Assembly: GCA_030762895.1 (NCBI GenBank)
Contig: CM061068.1
Span: forward strand, 80,687,228 to 80,751,227
DNA from: Sophora flavescens
Taxonomy: Eukaryota; Streptophyta; Magnoliopsida; Fabales; Fabaceae
Direction: 5' to 3'
DNA: 64,000 nt
Below, in pieces: positions 36,005-48,024 of this stretch. The position numbers and the translations under genes were made by a program. The stretch's first letter is position 1. Every line of letters begins with the position of its first letter. The notes beneath the pieces are model-generated. The model did no database searches, had not been told where the DNA came from, and saw only the letters and a list, made by a program, of their open reading frames with translations.

Positions 36005-37529
36005 TTAAAAAAATTTGAATGGCTTGGATCTTAGATCCGCAACTGGTTTAGTGAGTCACGGGTGGTTGCGCCAAAGCCTTTCCCACTTGCCAAACACTCG
36101 ATAGCTTGAGCCCTTTGGCACCTCAAATTCTCGGATCAAATTCATCACTTGCATCCCTTTAACCTTTTTGTTTTATTCAACTATTGTAACAAAAATGGAT
36201 TGCTTCCAGTTATAAGGAGATCATCAACATGATGAGAATTGACAATCAAATCAGGTGACCTTCACATAAAGAGTTGGTTCACTTAAACTCTTTTGAAACC
36301 CTAACTTCAGTAGGTGATCATCAATTCTACTATATCAAACTCTTGAGTTTGTTTTAAGTCATATAATGATGGGAAAAGACAAGGAGACACAAGATTTTCA
36401 AGCAAAAGAAAGAAGGAACAACAAGAAGGATGGAAAAAAAAAGAAGTATCCTCCTCGTACTCATTATAAGCAGGTAACTCATCTTGAAAAATATTGTCTG
36501 TACAGGCTTGATATTCGGTACAGATAAGCAATTTGGACATAATGAAAACGTTTATAGAAACAAAGATCAACAAGTGAACGATGAAATGATAGAATGTTGT
36601 TCCCATTGTTCTCAATTGCGAACCACTTCACGCATTGCAGCCGTAATATTGCAGTTGCGGAAGGCATCACAATAGCATCTCACCGCAATTATGAAGTGAT
36701 TTATGTTCACGTGTAACGGGCGTAATGCAACGACATCATCTCCGCGGCGGACCGAATCAGACAAGGCTCAAACCGCAACACCCCTTTCTAGTCCCATTCC
36801 ATTCAATTTTTTTTCCAATCTTAAAAAATTCAGACCCTCAAAGCATTCAGATGCAAGAATCATATCTTTATGCTTTATCACTTTGCCTCTTTTCTCCATT
36901 TTCAATATTCCCTTCTCCATTCAGATATATAAAGAATTATAATTATTATAGATTTTATTTTTATATTTGGTGTGAATATAAAATTATTTCACGTCGTAAC
37001 GATTGCAAATCGCATCAATCGTAACGACACTCGATAGTTCCCACCCACAATTATCATATCGAAGTGTTAGTATCTTTTATGTTATCATTTTTTTTTATTC
37101 TTTCTAATGGAACATCACACTATATTCCTTTATGAATTTCGAGACAACCTTTTTTTAAAATTTTCTAATAAACTTGTCTTGTTTTCCCCCTTTTTTCGAC
37201 TCATGAAAATCCTATTTCATACCAAGAAAGGGAAAAAAACACTACATAAGGAAAAACCTCCAAGGGTCGGCCTAAGGGTAAGGTCGAACAAGCTCTTGCT
37301 TTAGGCCCCCAGCACACCCACTCAGTCTACTATGTAGTTTATTAATAAAAATTTCTCATATGAAACTATCTTCAATGATTTATTCATTTTTAGATCTCAC
37401 CTAACTTTAAACATCACTTTACATTGGGCCCACTCTTACACTCTTTCTGTGGCATTTGATAGAATATGGACTAGCCATCTTTGAAGTATGATTGGAGAAA
37501 CTTAATTTGAATTACATATATTCTTCTAA
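36005..37529. other. Intergenic, nothing recognised
   Basis: Short overlapping frames at 36307-36675 and 36703-37024 have no family motifs and occur in both strands. Text near 36035-36150 reads like degraded coding sequence but was not identified. Confidence 0.4.
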
Positions 37530-38281
37530 GGGCTCGTTTGGTGGTCATGATAGGATAAGAGAGCAGGATATAGTAGGATAGGATATGAACATGATAAGCT
37601 GTTATCCTATCCGACGTTTGGGGTCCACCAAATAACCAACTGAATAACATTGTAATTTTAGTATGAATTTTAAAATTTTCGTTTTTGTTCTAAATGTTTT
37701 CGTATTTTATTAGATGTTAGTTTTTTTATAATTTTCATTTTTTAAGATTATATAAAAAGACAAAATTGTCCTTGTGATAAAAGTACATATAATATTTAAA
37801 ATTTTTAAAATATTTTTTAACTTAAATTAAATTTTTTATAAATTTAAATATTCATTTTTAGTTTTTACTTTACATATAATTAAATTATTAGAATATTTTA
37901 TTTATTTTTCAGTTTTTAAAAATAATATGAAGTAACAAAATTAACCTTGTGAGAAAAATAATAATTTTTAAAATTAATTATTAATATTTTTATTATTTAT
38001 ATTTTATTATAATTTTTTGGTAACCATATTATATTTTATTATACTTTAACTATTTTATGTATACAATATTTTTTTACTTTATTATATTTAAATCATCTTA
38101 TCATATCCTCTTGAGTTCTAGCTCAGCTCCCCTCGTAATAAAATTTTAACTAGATAGACAGGATATGATAGGAGACATGATTTGTTTATCCTATCCCGCT
38201 GGCTCACCAAATTAGAGTTTCAAACAAGATATAATAACTTATTATATCTTGTCTCTCTTATCTTAAACACCAAACAACTCC
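37530..38281. mobile_element. Tourist/PIF-Harbinger-like non-autonomous element
   Basis: The ends GGGCTCGTTTGGTGG and CACCAAACAACTCC are inverted repeats, flanked by TAA on each side (37527-37529 and 38282-38284). Internal AGGATATGATAGGA words recur in both orientations near the ends. The 752-bp length and TAA duplication suit a PIF/Harbinger-derived element. Confidence 0.6.
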
Positions 38282-38481
38282 TAAATGTTATAAATACCAA
38301 GGTTTTCAAATGACAAGGTTTTCTTTTTCCGAACATGAAAATAATTTATTTTTAATTGGAAATTAAAGACTTTCACTCTTTTGTTAGTTTTTAGTGAACA
38401 AGTCATCTCAGAGTGCCGTTGGGCTCATTTTATGGCACATTGTGACGGAACTGGATCCTCTCTGGTACTGGATTCATCCAG

Positions 38482-38561
38482 TATGAGAGATAAAGAAACA
38501 TAAATAAAATAATATTATTTTATAAATAATATTATTTTATTCTTATGTCTCTTTTTCTCTT
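38482..38561. repeat. Near-perfect 38-bp-arm hairpin
   Basis: GAGAGATAAAGAAACATAAA... is followed almost directly by its reverse complement, centred on an AATATTATTTTATAAATAATATT core. It is likely the middle of a foldback MITE that extends outwards to GGATCCTCTC at about 38453. No gene was seen in 38285-40538 apart from repeats listed separately. Confidence 0.55.
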
Positions 38562-39433
38562 ATAAAGGAGAGGAGTTGACACGGAAAGAGAAGTTATCTA
38601 GGATTCTGGACAAAGGCTATCTTCCTGCTGCAATTATTTTTGTGAGACTACCTACTCAAATAATAAATATTTACTTCTCAATAAAGTGTGAATCCTACCT
38701 AACAAGAGTCGGATCTGGGGGTCAAAATAACAAAGGAAAATAAAATCTATTTAAAAGATGACTTTTATGATTGGATGTCTATCATATATGACTACATAAT
38801 TTTTTTTTTATGGTCAAGTTTATCTTTAATCTCCAAATTTGAGTAATATTTGATTGTAATCCTTTATTTAAAAAAAAATATTTTTTAGTCCTCAATTTTT
38901 AAAATGTATTTGTTTTGATTCTCAAACATATGTTTTTTATTTCCAATCTCTAATTCGATTGATTGAGTATGATTTTACTCATTGATTCTCAACCTCCTAA
39001 TAGGATGACTTCACACGGATTCGAACCTAGGTTCTCCAGGTTTTCCACCTCATGAGAGCTAATTGCTTCCGATAGAACTCAAAAGAAAAAGGTAAAATAA
39101 AGAAAAAGAAAAAAAGGTAGACATGATATGTAGGGATTGCTTGGGAGTGAACATAAATTGCTAAATATGTTTAGTTTCCCTTTTTCTAGAAATAGAGGTT
39201 TCTTGAAGGAGGACAAACATTTCCAAACCTGAGCATGAATACTTTTTCCATATATTGAATCCTGAGACAAATGATAATGGTAGAGGGATTGACACAAACA
39301 AGACAGCGTGATAGAAGAGGGGAGGGGGGGCTTTTCTGACTGAGATTTGCTTCCCTTAACAAAACCAAACAAAAGCCAATAAGCTAAGAGAAAGGGAATA
39401 TTATGACTCATAGAAAGAAGAAAGGAATAGTCT

Positions 39434-39460
39434 GAGAGAGAGAGAGAGAGAGAGAGAGAT
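39434..39460. repeat. (GA)n microsatellite
   Basis: About 13 GA units in an otherwise AT-rich region. Confidence 0.9.
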
Positions 39461-40307
39461 TATGATGAGTACTTACTTACTGGGCTAGCTTATTAGCTAC
39501 GTACACCTTCTGATCCAGCTCCAAAGCAAAGCAAATAGCAGTAGCCTACCATCAAAAGCTTTTTTGGTACCTCACGCCTTGCTGTGCAAAGAAACCCCAT
39601 ATCAGTTCGATGGGATTGGACGTATGTATGATCTGACAAACTGTTTATACCTTTCTGATTTTCTTGATCATCATTTCATACAACACTGTTTCTACCATTC
39701 TAGCTCATTTTATTTCATACACTAACTCATATATATCAAGATACAAGCAAAGTAATAAAATTGGCAAATGTTTAAGTAATAAAATTGGCAAATGTTTTTT
39801 AAACACAAAAGATGGAACACCTTATGATGTATTTTTTTTTTTTTTGTGTTTTTTTATGTATTCTTGGAATGTGTATATATAAGAAGATGAAAAGTAAGTG
39901 AAATGTCAAAATAAATATGTACGGTATTATATATGATATTTAAATTTTGTGTTCAAATAACATAACTTTTATTCTACTAGTTGCTATAGTGCCAGTAATT
40001 TATTTATACCATTTACTAAATTAAATTAATTTTATAACACAGACTATAAATTAATTGTCTTACAAATAATAATGAAAAACACATTTATAAATAAATAAAT
40101 TTAAATATATATCCAATATTTTGTTTATTAAACACTTTAAGTAACTTACCGAATACCACAATTTTGAAAAGAAAAATGTTAATATTAGAATTGGACTCAT
40201 GCTGAACCTTATGTAGTAACATATCTACTATTAATATTTTGCATATTTATATTTATAATTTGAATAATGAATATTTTATATATAGGATTAAACTCGTCTA
40301 TATTACC

Positions 40308-40448
40308 AGCATGTGGTTGGTTCAAGTGGTAAGGAATTTGAATACCTTAAATAAGTGGTCTGGGGTTCGAATGTATACAACAGGTTTCCCGATGACGATT
40401 AATCACTGATAACGATGGTGGATACTTCGTACACATAACATGATTAAA
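40308..40448 (+). mobile_element. tRNA-derived SINE (truncated copy)
   Basis: It has a box A-like GTGGTTGGTTCAAGTGGTAA and a box B-like GGGGTTCGAAT about 45 bp later. It then has the body words GGTTTCCCGATGACGATTA and GATGGTGGATACTTCGT. A longer relative is at 52965-53158. Both are on the plus strand. Confidence 0.6.
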
Positions 40449-40543
40449 AAAACTCCAGTATATACTACCATTATTCTTTTAATAAATATATCACAGACAC
40501 TAGAAGGCATTTTTTTTCTAATTAAGATTTTCATGGGCATTAT

Positions 40544-40879
40544 TATTGGGGGAAAAACCCAAGTCCCACGTTGACTAGAGATAGTATATAATTAGGGCTT
40601 ATAAGTAGTGGGCAATCCTCATCCTATAAGCTAGCTTTTGGGATTGAGTTAGGCCCAAAATCTAATATGGTATTAAAGCTATCCTAGATCCATTGTTGGG
40701 CCACCCACCATGTTATCCACATACCAAGTCCAATAGTGCTGGGCGTGAGGGGGTGTATTGGGAAAAACCCAAGTCCCACATTGACTAGAGATGGTATAAA
40801 ATGAGGGCTTATAAGTAGTGGACAATCCTCATCCTATAAGCTAACTTTTAGGATTGAGTGAGGCTTAATTATTCTAACA
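40544..40879 (+). mobile_element. TRIM retrotransposon with 124-bp LTRs
   Basis: LTRs 40544-40667 and 40756-40879 are both 124 bp, starting TATTGGG and ending CTAATA/CTAACA. After the left LTR comes TGGTATTAAAGC (40668), a slightly mutated initiator-tRNA-Met primer site (TGGTATCAGAGC). Before the right LTR is GAGGGGGTG, a polypurine tract. The 88-bp interior codes nothing. A perfect ATTAT duplication flanks the unit (40539-40543 and 40880-40884). All hallmarks of a terminal-repeat retrotransposon in miniature are present. Confidence 0.88.
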
Positions 40880-41345
40880 ATTATTTCCTTTTCCTTCCTG
40901 GAGTTTTCATCTACATATGCATATAGATTGTACTTCACGTTATTGAGGGGCTTATTTTGTACCTTTGCTTGAAAACCTGTGTATGAACTATGAACTTCGA
41001 ACTTAGAGTAGCAACACTACGACAGTAATAAAGTCTTTTTTGAATAAATGAAATCGGATAAGTTAAAGATATAAAATGATATGTTTTGTCATATTATAAA
41101 TTATATTTCCATAAATGTAAATTAAACTCAAGTAACTGTTAATAATTTCACTTATAGTTTTATTTTTTTTACTTTGTTGGTCTAGATCCTTAGTATCTAA
41201 AACTTATATTGAATCACGATTCTGAGTCGGGTGATCCTTATAAGAGGGTAAAACTCTCTCAATCCCTATACATTTGTCATTCACAAAACTCAAACCTAAT
41301 ATCTTACTTAAAGGAAACAAAACTCCAACATTTTGAACTGGCTAT

Positions 41346-41368
41346 TATATATATATATATATATATTT
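41346..41368. repeat. (TA)n microsatellite
   Basis: About 11 TA units. The remainder of 40885-41552 is AT-rich with no gene recognised. Confidence 0.85.
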
Positions 41369-41557
41369 TACTTCTCTTTCCTTCTTGGATCGTCCTTCAT
41401 CCGATTTATTCTTGTTATTAAAGCAACTCTAATGTTGTTGCTTATAACTAAGGAACCATTGCTTATTTTTTCCATTGGATCTAATCTGTATGCTTAAATT
41501 TAAGCATCATTCATTATATTAGGAAGTTTCTTTTATGGGTGCTAGGGTTTGAGAGAT

Positions 41558-42972
41558 TGATGAGTGTGATTTCATCTCATATTTGTTTATCATATTGCAT
41601 GCATTTTTATATAGTTTAGACATTTTTAATTTGATTTTGGTTAATTTTTACCTTGGAACGGGTAAGGCGGTTTTGTGTTGTTGTTGTGCAGGAATTAAGA
41701 ATTAAAATGCTCAAGATTAACCATGATTGAGATTGCATGAAGATGTGGCTTGAAAAGTGAAGAAAATGAGCCAAACAGAGCCCATCACAGCCTAGCCGTG
41801 ACAGCCATCACGGTCGTGATCGAGTAGAGATTAAAAGAAAGAATGGAAAAGTCAGAACTGGTCGCGACCAGCCAGTGATGCCCATCACGGCCGTGACATG
41901 TCAGCTGAACCAGAACCTCACAGGCAGAACTGATCACGGCCTAGCCGTGATGGTGGTCACAGCCGTGACAGACCAACCAGTGAAGCAACCTCCAAGGCAG
42001 AACCCGTCACGGCCTGGCCGTGATGACCATCACGGTCGTGACGCGCAATATTTGGATCTGTAGAAACTGATTTGATATGAATTTGTGTTTGATTGGGATT
42101 CAAATTACAATAATCTATAAATAGGGCAATTAGGCAGAGGCTTGGGAGGACTTTTTGGGCTGCTACACTTAGGCAAAATTAGAATTCTCCTCTTCTTCTT
42201 CTTCTTCTCTTCTCTTAGGTTTTATTTCATGTTTTTGTTAATCAAGCTTGTCATCACCATGGCAATGCTTGAGTAGTAGCTTTATTTCTAGGGATTGGGG
42301 CTATGCCCAAGATCTGATTTATGTTATGAATTGATGTTTTACCTTTGTTAATTTCGATTTTGCTTTAGATCTGATTTCTATTGTTTTAATTACTCGTAAA
42401 TTCGGTGGCCACTTATTTGCGTGTCGTAGATACTCTGAGGAGGAACCTAGCGGTGAACTTAGGTATCGGATCTATAGAATCAGACTTCGGGCTTAAACCA
42501 CGAGAGTTAGAAGCGGTCCTTCGAGGGTTAACGAATTGTAACAAAGCTTAAAAGGGTTCAATCTAAATTCAACTACTACGAGAGTAGGGGTTGGTTTAAT
42601 GGGGCACGGTTTTTGTAACCCGAGAGGGAGCATTAACTTATTTAGGATAAATTCGTCTTCAAAGCAATTTTGATAATTAACAAGGGGTAGTCAATTTAGT
42701 AACATAAACAATCTTGTTGGTAACCCAATTCCTAGGAATCTCTTTAGATTTGAAAAGCCCCAAATTGATTTACTTTCCTATTTTGTTTAATTGCAATTTT
42801 AAATCTGATTGTTACTTAATTCTTATTTCAAAAATCAAAACCTTTTCAAAATCATTTTTTATATAGTCCAGTTTAATTGATTTGATAATTAGTTGCGATT
42901 TGAGATCACGGTCTCTGTGGGATCGATCTTTTTATTACTTGGCAATGAATCCGATACACTTGCCGGAATCCA
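41558..42972 (+). repeat. Left LTR of element 3 (inverted copy)
   Basis: It starts TGATGAGTGTGATTTC and is homologous to the right LTR until GGAATCCA at 42972. There the right copy continues CACACATCA and this one breaks off into element-internal sequence. It carries the GC-palindrome array at about 41785-42045. Confidence 0.85.
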
Positions 42973-43599
42973 AGCAAATTATTTTATTCTTTTAGGCTCA
43001 AAATTGGGCAACTAAGGGGTAACCTTTAATTAATCAAAGCTCAGAAGGCTGAAAAAATACCTAGTGCCTCAATCATTTTCAAATATGTTTTCAAAAATTT
43101 TTAAGTTTCAAAACGGTTTCAAGTCAAGTTCTAGAGAATACAATCCAAGAGGAATAAAACACTCTATCACAAAGGATGGGGTAGATTTAGTGAGTACCCC
43201 TTTTAGACTCAAAAATCTCACATTTAGTATTTTAAAATCAACGAGAAACACAAATCCAAGGAACCACATGCTAATTATCAACTATCAAAAGATCATCTCA
43301 AGCATTTTTATTTTTAGCCTTATCACAAGAATACAAAAATTGGGTTCAAAAATTCACCGTCTCAATTCATTTGGCACCAAGTTCTCACAATTGGATGCAT
43401 ACTCTAAGCAAAAGGGCAATCTAATCATGTGATCATGCAAAACTATGCCTATATGCATGCAACATGAAAAATGCAAAAATTGCAAAAATACCCTTACCCC
43501 AAGCTTAAAAACTTACATTGTCCCCAATGTAAATAATCAAGTTGGAGAGAGGAGAAAACTGGAACAACTCACCGAGGTGGTAGAGGGTGCTGGCTCACA

Positions 43600-43850
43600 T
43601 GCCATTCAAAGAGATGCTGGAAAATGTATCACGACCGTGATGCTCATCACGGCTAGGCCGTGATCAATTCTGGTCTATAGGAGCTAGCCTGTCACGGCCG
43701 TGACTTCCATCACGACTAGGTCGTGATACATTCTGATTTTCAGGGTCCTTCTCATCACGCCCGTGATGGATATCACGGCTGGGCCGTGATCCTTTCTGAT
43801 CTTCTTTAGTTAGCTAATCACGGCCTGTGCGTGATGACTTCTGACTTTAT
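43600..43850. repeat. Internal copy of the GC-palindrome array in element 3
   Basis: Four units of the type ATCACGRCCGTGAYG...ATCACGGCTAGGCCGTGAT recur with a period of about 65-70 bp outside the LTRs, between the purine-rich tract and the end of the protease region. Confidence 0.7.
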
Positions 43851-44128
43851 TTTTCCTTGCCTTTTTGCTCTTACTGCTTTCTCAACCTGAAAATACTTGG
43901 CAAATCTATTAATTTATGATCTTTTTTTCTCTAAATCTTCTCAATTATTAAAAAACAAAATTCAAAACGACTTAAAAAAAGGGAAAGAAAACTTGGGTTG
44001 CCTCCCAAGAAGCGCTTATTTACGGTCTTAAGCTTGACCATACTTCTTTCAATCAACCGAGGTCGACTGGGCCTAGAAGTGCAAGAACACTTCTCTTCCA
44101 TGGAAGTCCTTCAAAGAGTCGATTTTGT

Positions 44129-46432
44129 TCATATGGCCAATTGCGCTTTCGCTTTGCTCTTTTCACTGAGTTTCATGGCCTTACTCCCTCCCGACGGAAG
44201 TTCTAACTCCACATGATGAGCAATTCCAACTTCATCACCATTAGGTGCATCATCTGTCTTGCAAAGCTTCGGAGTTGCTCCCATGTTAAGCTCTTCCTTC
44301 ACCTCTGGAGACATTATATCGATCCTGCACACATGACTCTCAAAAGGAGGGTTCTTATATGAGTTAGTCAAATCAAAACCTACCCTACCTTCCTCTACAT
44401 TTAAAGAGAGCTTGCCATTTTTTACGTCTATTATCGCTCCAGCTGTGGCCAAGAACGGCCTTCCTAGAATGATAGAGAATTTAGAATTCCCGTTCATATC
44501 CTACACCATGAAATCGATAGGGATGAAAAATTTCCCTACCTTTACGGGGATATTCTCTAGTATGCCTAGAGGAGTTTTAGTTGAGTCATCCGCAAATTGT
44601 AAAGAGAATTTGGATGGACTCAGTTCCTTGGTTCCTAACCTCTCGAAGATAGTAAGCGGCATCAAACTCGCACTAGCCCCTAAGTCACATAAGGCTTGGT
44701 CTATTTTTACTTCTCCAATTGAGCAAGCAATAGAGAAACTTCCTGGATCTTTTAGTTTAGGAGGCATATTAGTTTTTATCATGGCATTATGCTCCTCAAT
44801 TAAGCTCTTAGTTTCTATTTCTACTTGCTTTCTCTTGACCAACCTTTGTGAGAAAGGTATTGGGGGTTGGTAAGATGGTGGAGGGACATACTTTGGCTCT
44901 ACTTCTTCATCTTCGCTCATGTCCTCCTCACATTCCACATCCTTTTCAACCACCCCAAGCTTATCATCCCTCAAGTATATGGCATTACAATGTTCATTGG
45001 GATTAACTTCGGGTTGTCCCGGAAATGTACCCTTAGGTCTAGAATATGTACTAGCTTGTTGGGCAATCTGAGTTTCTAACATCTTATTATGGAAGGCTAA
45101 GTTATCTACCTTAGATGCTAACTCTTTTATTGCCTCATTGACTGCCCTACCTTGTTGCCTAAACTCTTCATTTTGTTTTGTTTGAGTTTCAACAAAATTT
45201 TCCAAGAGAGACTCAAGTTTAGACCCTTGTACCTGAGGATACCCCGGTGCGGGTTTCCTATTACCTTGGCCTTCTTGGAATTCGTGGTTCAACGTGTTGT
45301 TGTAGTTCCCGTACGAGAGATGAGGGCTATTCTTCCTTCCTTGGTTGTAAGGATTTGGGGGAGCATAATTTGGCAACTTCGGGTTCGTGTCATAGAAGTT
45401 GTGACAAGAGTTCACTTGTTCCCCCGAAGCACCGGATCCATGAGCAATACCACGCGGGCACTCCATTATGTCATGTCCCTGCATTCCACAAATCTCACAA
45501 ACAGTATTAGTAGCACCTATTGAACTCACATTAGCCTTTTCAAGTTGATCAAAGCGTTTATTCAGTGAGTCAATTTTAGACATAATGAGATCAGTGATAT
45601 TCATTTCAAACTTACCCCCCGAAAGTTTTTTCGGGTTATTACCTCTTTCCGAACCCCATTGGTGGTAGTTGGTGGCTACGTTTTCAATGATATTGAATGC
45701 CTCAGTCAGAGGCCTATTCATAAAGGCTCCACCAGCTGCGGAGTCAAGTGACACATTCGAAGAGTAATCCAATCCATTGTAGAAGGTATGCACTAATAGC
45801 CACCTCTCGAGTCCATGATGTAGGTAAGACTCTAGCAATCCCTTGTAGCGATCCCAAGCTTCGGATAAGCATTCTCCATCTTTTTGGAAGAAGCCAGTGA
45901 TCTGAGTTCGTAGGTAAGCCGTCTTGGATGGAGGGAAGAATTTCTCCAAGAATGCCTGCTCCAGTTGGTCACAAGTCGACAAGGTATTAGCGGGCACTTG
46001 CTTTAGCCAAGCTTTTGCCTTTCCGGTCAGAGAGGAGGGGAATAACCTTAAGCGTATAGCATCGATCGGGGAGCCATGAATTCTAATTGCACCGGTGAAC
46101 TCCAAGAATGTCTCCACATGATCAGTCGGGTCCTCCGAGGGCAATCCTCCGAATTGATGTTGCCTAATCATGCTAATTAGCATAGGCTGTATAGTGTAGT
46201 TCTCCACCTCGATCTCTGGCCTAACAATCCTAGTTCGCAAACCCCTAATATTTGGGGTTGCGTAGTCCTTCAGTGGTTTGGTATCTGGTAGATTCGCCAT
46301 GAGTGGAATGGGAATCAACCTCTCCCTCTCTCTTTGTAGTCTCCTACGTCTATGAAAGGTCCTTTCGATTCCGGGGTCGACTTCAATAAGGTTTCCAAGA
46401 CTTAGGGATCTTTGCATAAAAGAGAAAAACAC
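44129..46432 (-). pseudogene. gag-protease of element 3 with in-frame stop
   Basis: A minus-strand frame of 643 codons (46432-44501) is followed, after one in-frame TAG, by a further 122 codons (to 44129). The likely gag start is MANLPDTKPL at residue 45. The capsid-type block QHQFGGLPSEDPTDHVETFL spans about residues 91-110, with AKAWLKQVPA and FFPPSKTAYLR following. A zinc knuckle of pattern CX2CX4HX4C starts at C312. The aspartic protease motif DLGAS is at D583, and ILGRPFLATAGAIIDV follows the stop. These are Athila/Tat-type features. The pol region after protease is absent. This copy cannot transpose by itself. Confidence 0.85.
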
Positions 46433-46570
46433 CTATAAGAGAGAGATAGATACTAAAAAAAAAGAAAAAGAGATAAATGAAAAAAAAATTAATATAAAAA
46501 AAGAAATAATAATTAAAAAAAGTTCCAGAAAAATCAATTGAAAAATTAAATTTTGATTCAAGAAAGCATA

Positions 46571-46588
46571 GTCCCCAGCAACGGCACA
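46571..46588 (-). other. Primer-binding site of element 3
   Basis: The minus strand reads TGTGCCGTTGCTGGGGAC a few bases inside the right LTR. It is a diverged form of the tRNA-Asp-type site used by elements 1 and 2. Confidence 0.7.
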
Positions 46589-46595
46589 AAAAACT

Positions 46596-48019
46596 TGATG
46601 TGTGTGGATTCCGACAAGTGTACCGGATTCGTTGCCAAGTAATAAAAAGATCGATCCCACAGAGACTGTGATCTCAAATCGCAACTAATTATCAAATCAA
46701 TTAAACTGGACTATATAAAAAAGGATTTTGAAAAGGTTTTGATTTTTGAAATAAGAATTAAGTAACAATCAAATTTAAAATTGCAATTAAACAAAATAGG
46801 AAAGTAAATCAATTTGGGGTTTTTCAAATCTAAAGAGATTCCTAGGAATTGGGTTACCAACAAGATTGTTTATGTTACTAAATTGACTACCCCTTGTTAA
46901 TTGTCAAAATTGCTTTAAAGACGAATTTATCCTAAATAAGTTAATGCTCCCTTTCGGGTTACAAAAACTGTGCCCCATTAAACCAACCCCTACTCTCGTG
47001 GTAGTTGAATTTAGATTGAACCCTTTTAAGCTTTGTGACAATTCGTTAACCCTCGAAGGACCGCTTCTAACTCTCGTGGTTTAAGTCCGAAGTTTGATTC
47101 TATAGATCCGATACCTAAGTTCACCGCTAGGTTCCTCCTCAGAGTATCTACGACACGCAAATAAGTGGCCACCGAATTTACGAGTAATTAAAACAATAGA
47201 AATCAGATCTAAAGCAAAATCGAAATTAACAAAGGTAAAACATCAATTCATAACATAAATCAGATCTTGGGCATAGCCCCAATCCCTAGAAATAAAGCTA
47301 CTACTCAAGCATTGCCATGGTGATGACAAGCTTGATTAACAAAAACATGAAATAAAACCTAAGAGAAGAGAAGAAGAAGAAGAGGAGGAGAATCCTAATT
47401 TTGCCCAAGTGTAGCAGCCCAAAAAGTCCTCCCAAGCCTTTGCCTAATTGCCCTATTTATAGATTATGGTAATTTGAATCTCAATCAAACACAAATTCAC
47501 ATCAAATCAGTTTCTACAGATCCAAATATTGCGCGTCACGACCGTGATGGTCATCACGGCCAGGCCGTGACGGGTTCTGCCTTGGAGGTTGCTTCACTGG
47601 TTGGTCTGTCACGGCTGTGACCACCATCACGGCTAGGCCGTGATCAGTTCTGCCTGTGAGGGTCTGGTTCAGTTGACATGTCACGGCCGTGATGGGCATC
47701 ACGGGCTGGCCGTGACCAGTTCTGACTTTTCCATTCTTTCTTTTAAGCTCTACTCGATCACGACTGTGATGACTGTCACGGCTAGGTCGTGATGGCCTCT
47801 GTTTGGCTCATTTTCTTTACTTTTCAAGCCCCATCTTCATGCAAGCTCAATCATGGTTAATCTTGAGCATTTTAATCCTTAATTCCTACACAACAATACC
47901 ACAAAACCGTCTTACCCGTTCCAAGGTAAAAATTAACCAAAATCAAATTAAAAATGCCTAAACTATATGAAAATACATGCAATATGATAAACAAATATGA
48001 GTTGAAATCACACTTACCA
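46596..48019 (-). repeat. Right (5') LTR of element 3
   Basis: This 1424-bp LTR reads TGGTAAGTGTG...CACACACATCA on the minus strand. It carries four paired GC motifs at 47530-47795, each pair holding two near-palindromes of CACGGCCGTGA type about 10-15 bp apart with a 66-bp period. A 62-codon frame (47702-47514) spans three units and also occurs in the left LTR. Confidence 0.87.
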
Positions 48020-48024
48020 GAGAT

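Larger units (their letters stand above)
41558..48019 (-). mobile_element. Athila/Tat-like element 3 with inverted LTRs
   Basis: A perfect GAGAT duplication flanks the unit (41553-41557 and 48020-48024). Its two LTRs are in opposite orientation: the left reads on the plus strand (41558-42972) and the right on the minus strand (46596-48019). The interior has minus-strand gag and protease, a GCGCTTCTTGGGAGGCAACC box near 43995-44015, a purine-rich tract near 43500-43545 and about 500 bp of 3' noncoding sequence. Reverse transcriptase, RNase H and integrase are missing. The right LTR is the expected 5' LTR; the left one is the inverted partner and lacks the last nine bases at its inner end. Confidence 0.85.

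Noticed and set aside
41875..42063. 62-codon frame present at 41875-42063 (+) and 47514-47702 (-)
   Set aside because: The two copies are nearly identical because they are the two LTRs of element 3. The frame is produced by the 66-bp GC-palindrome period, and there is no other sign of coding.
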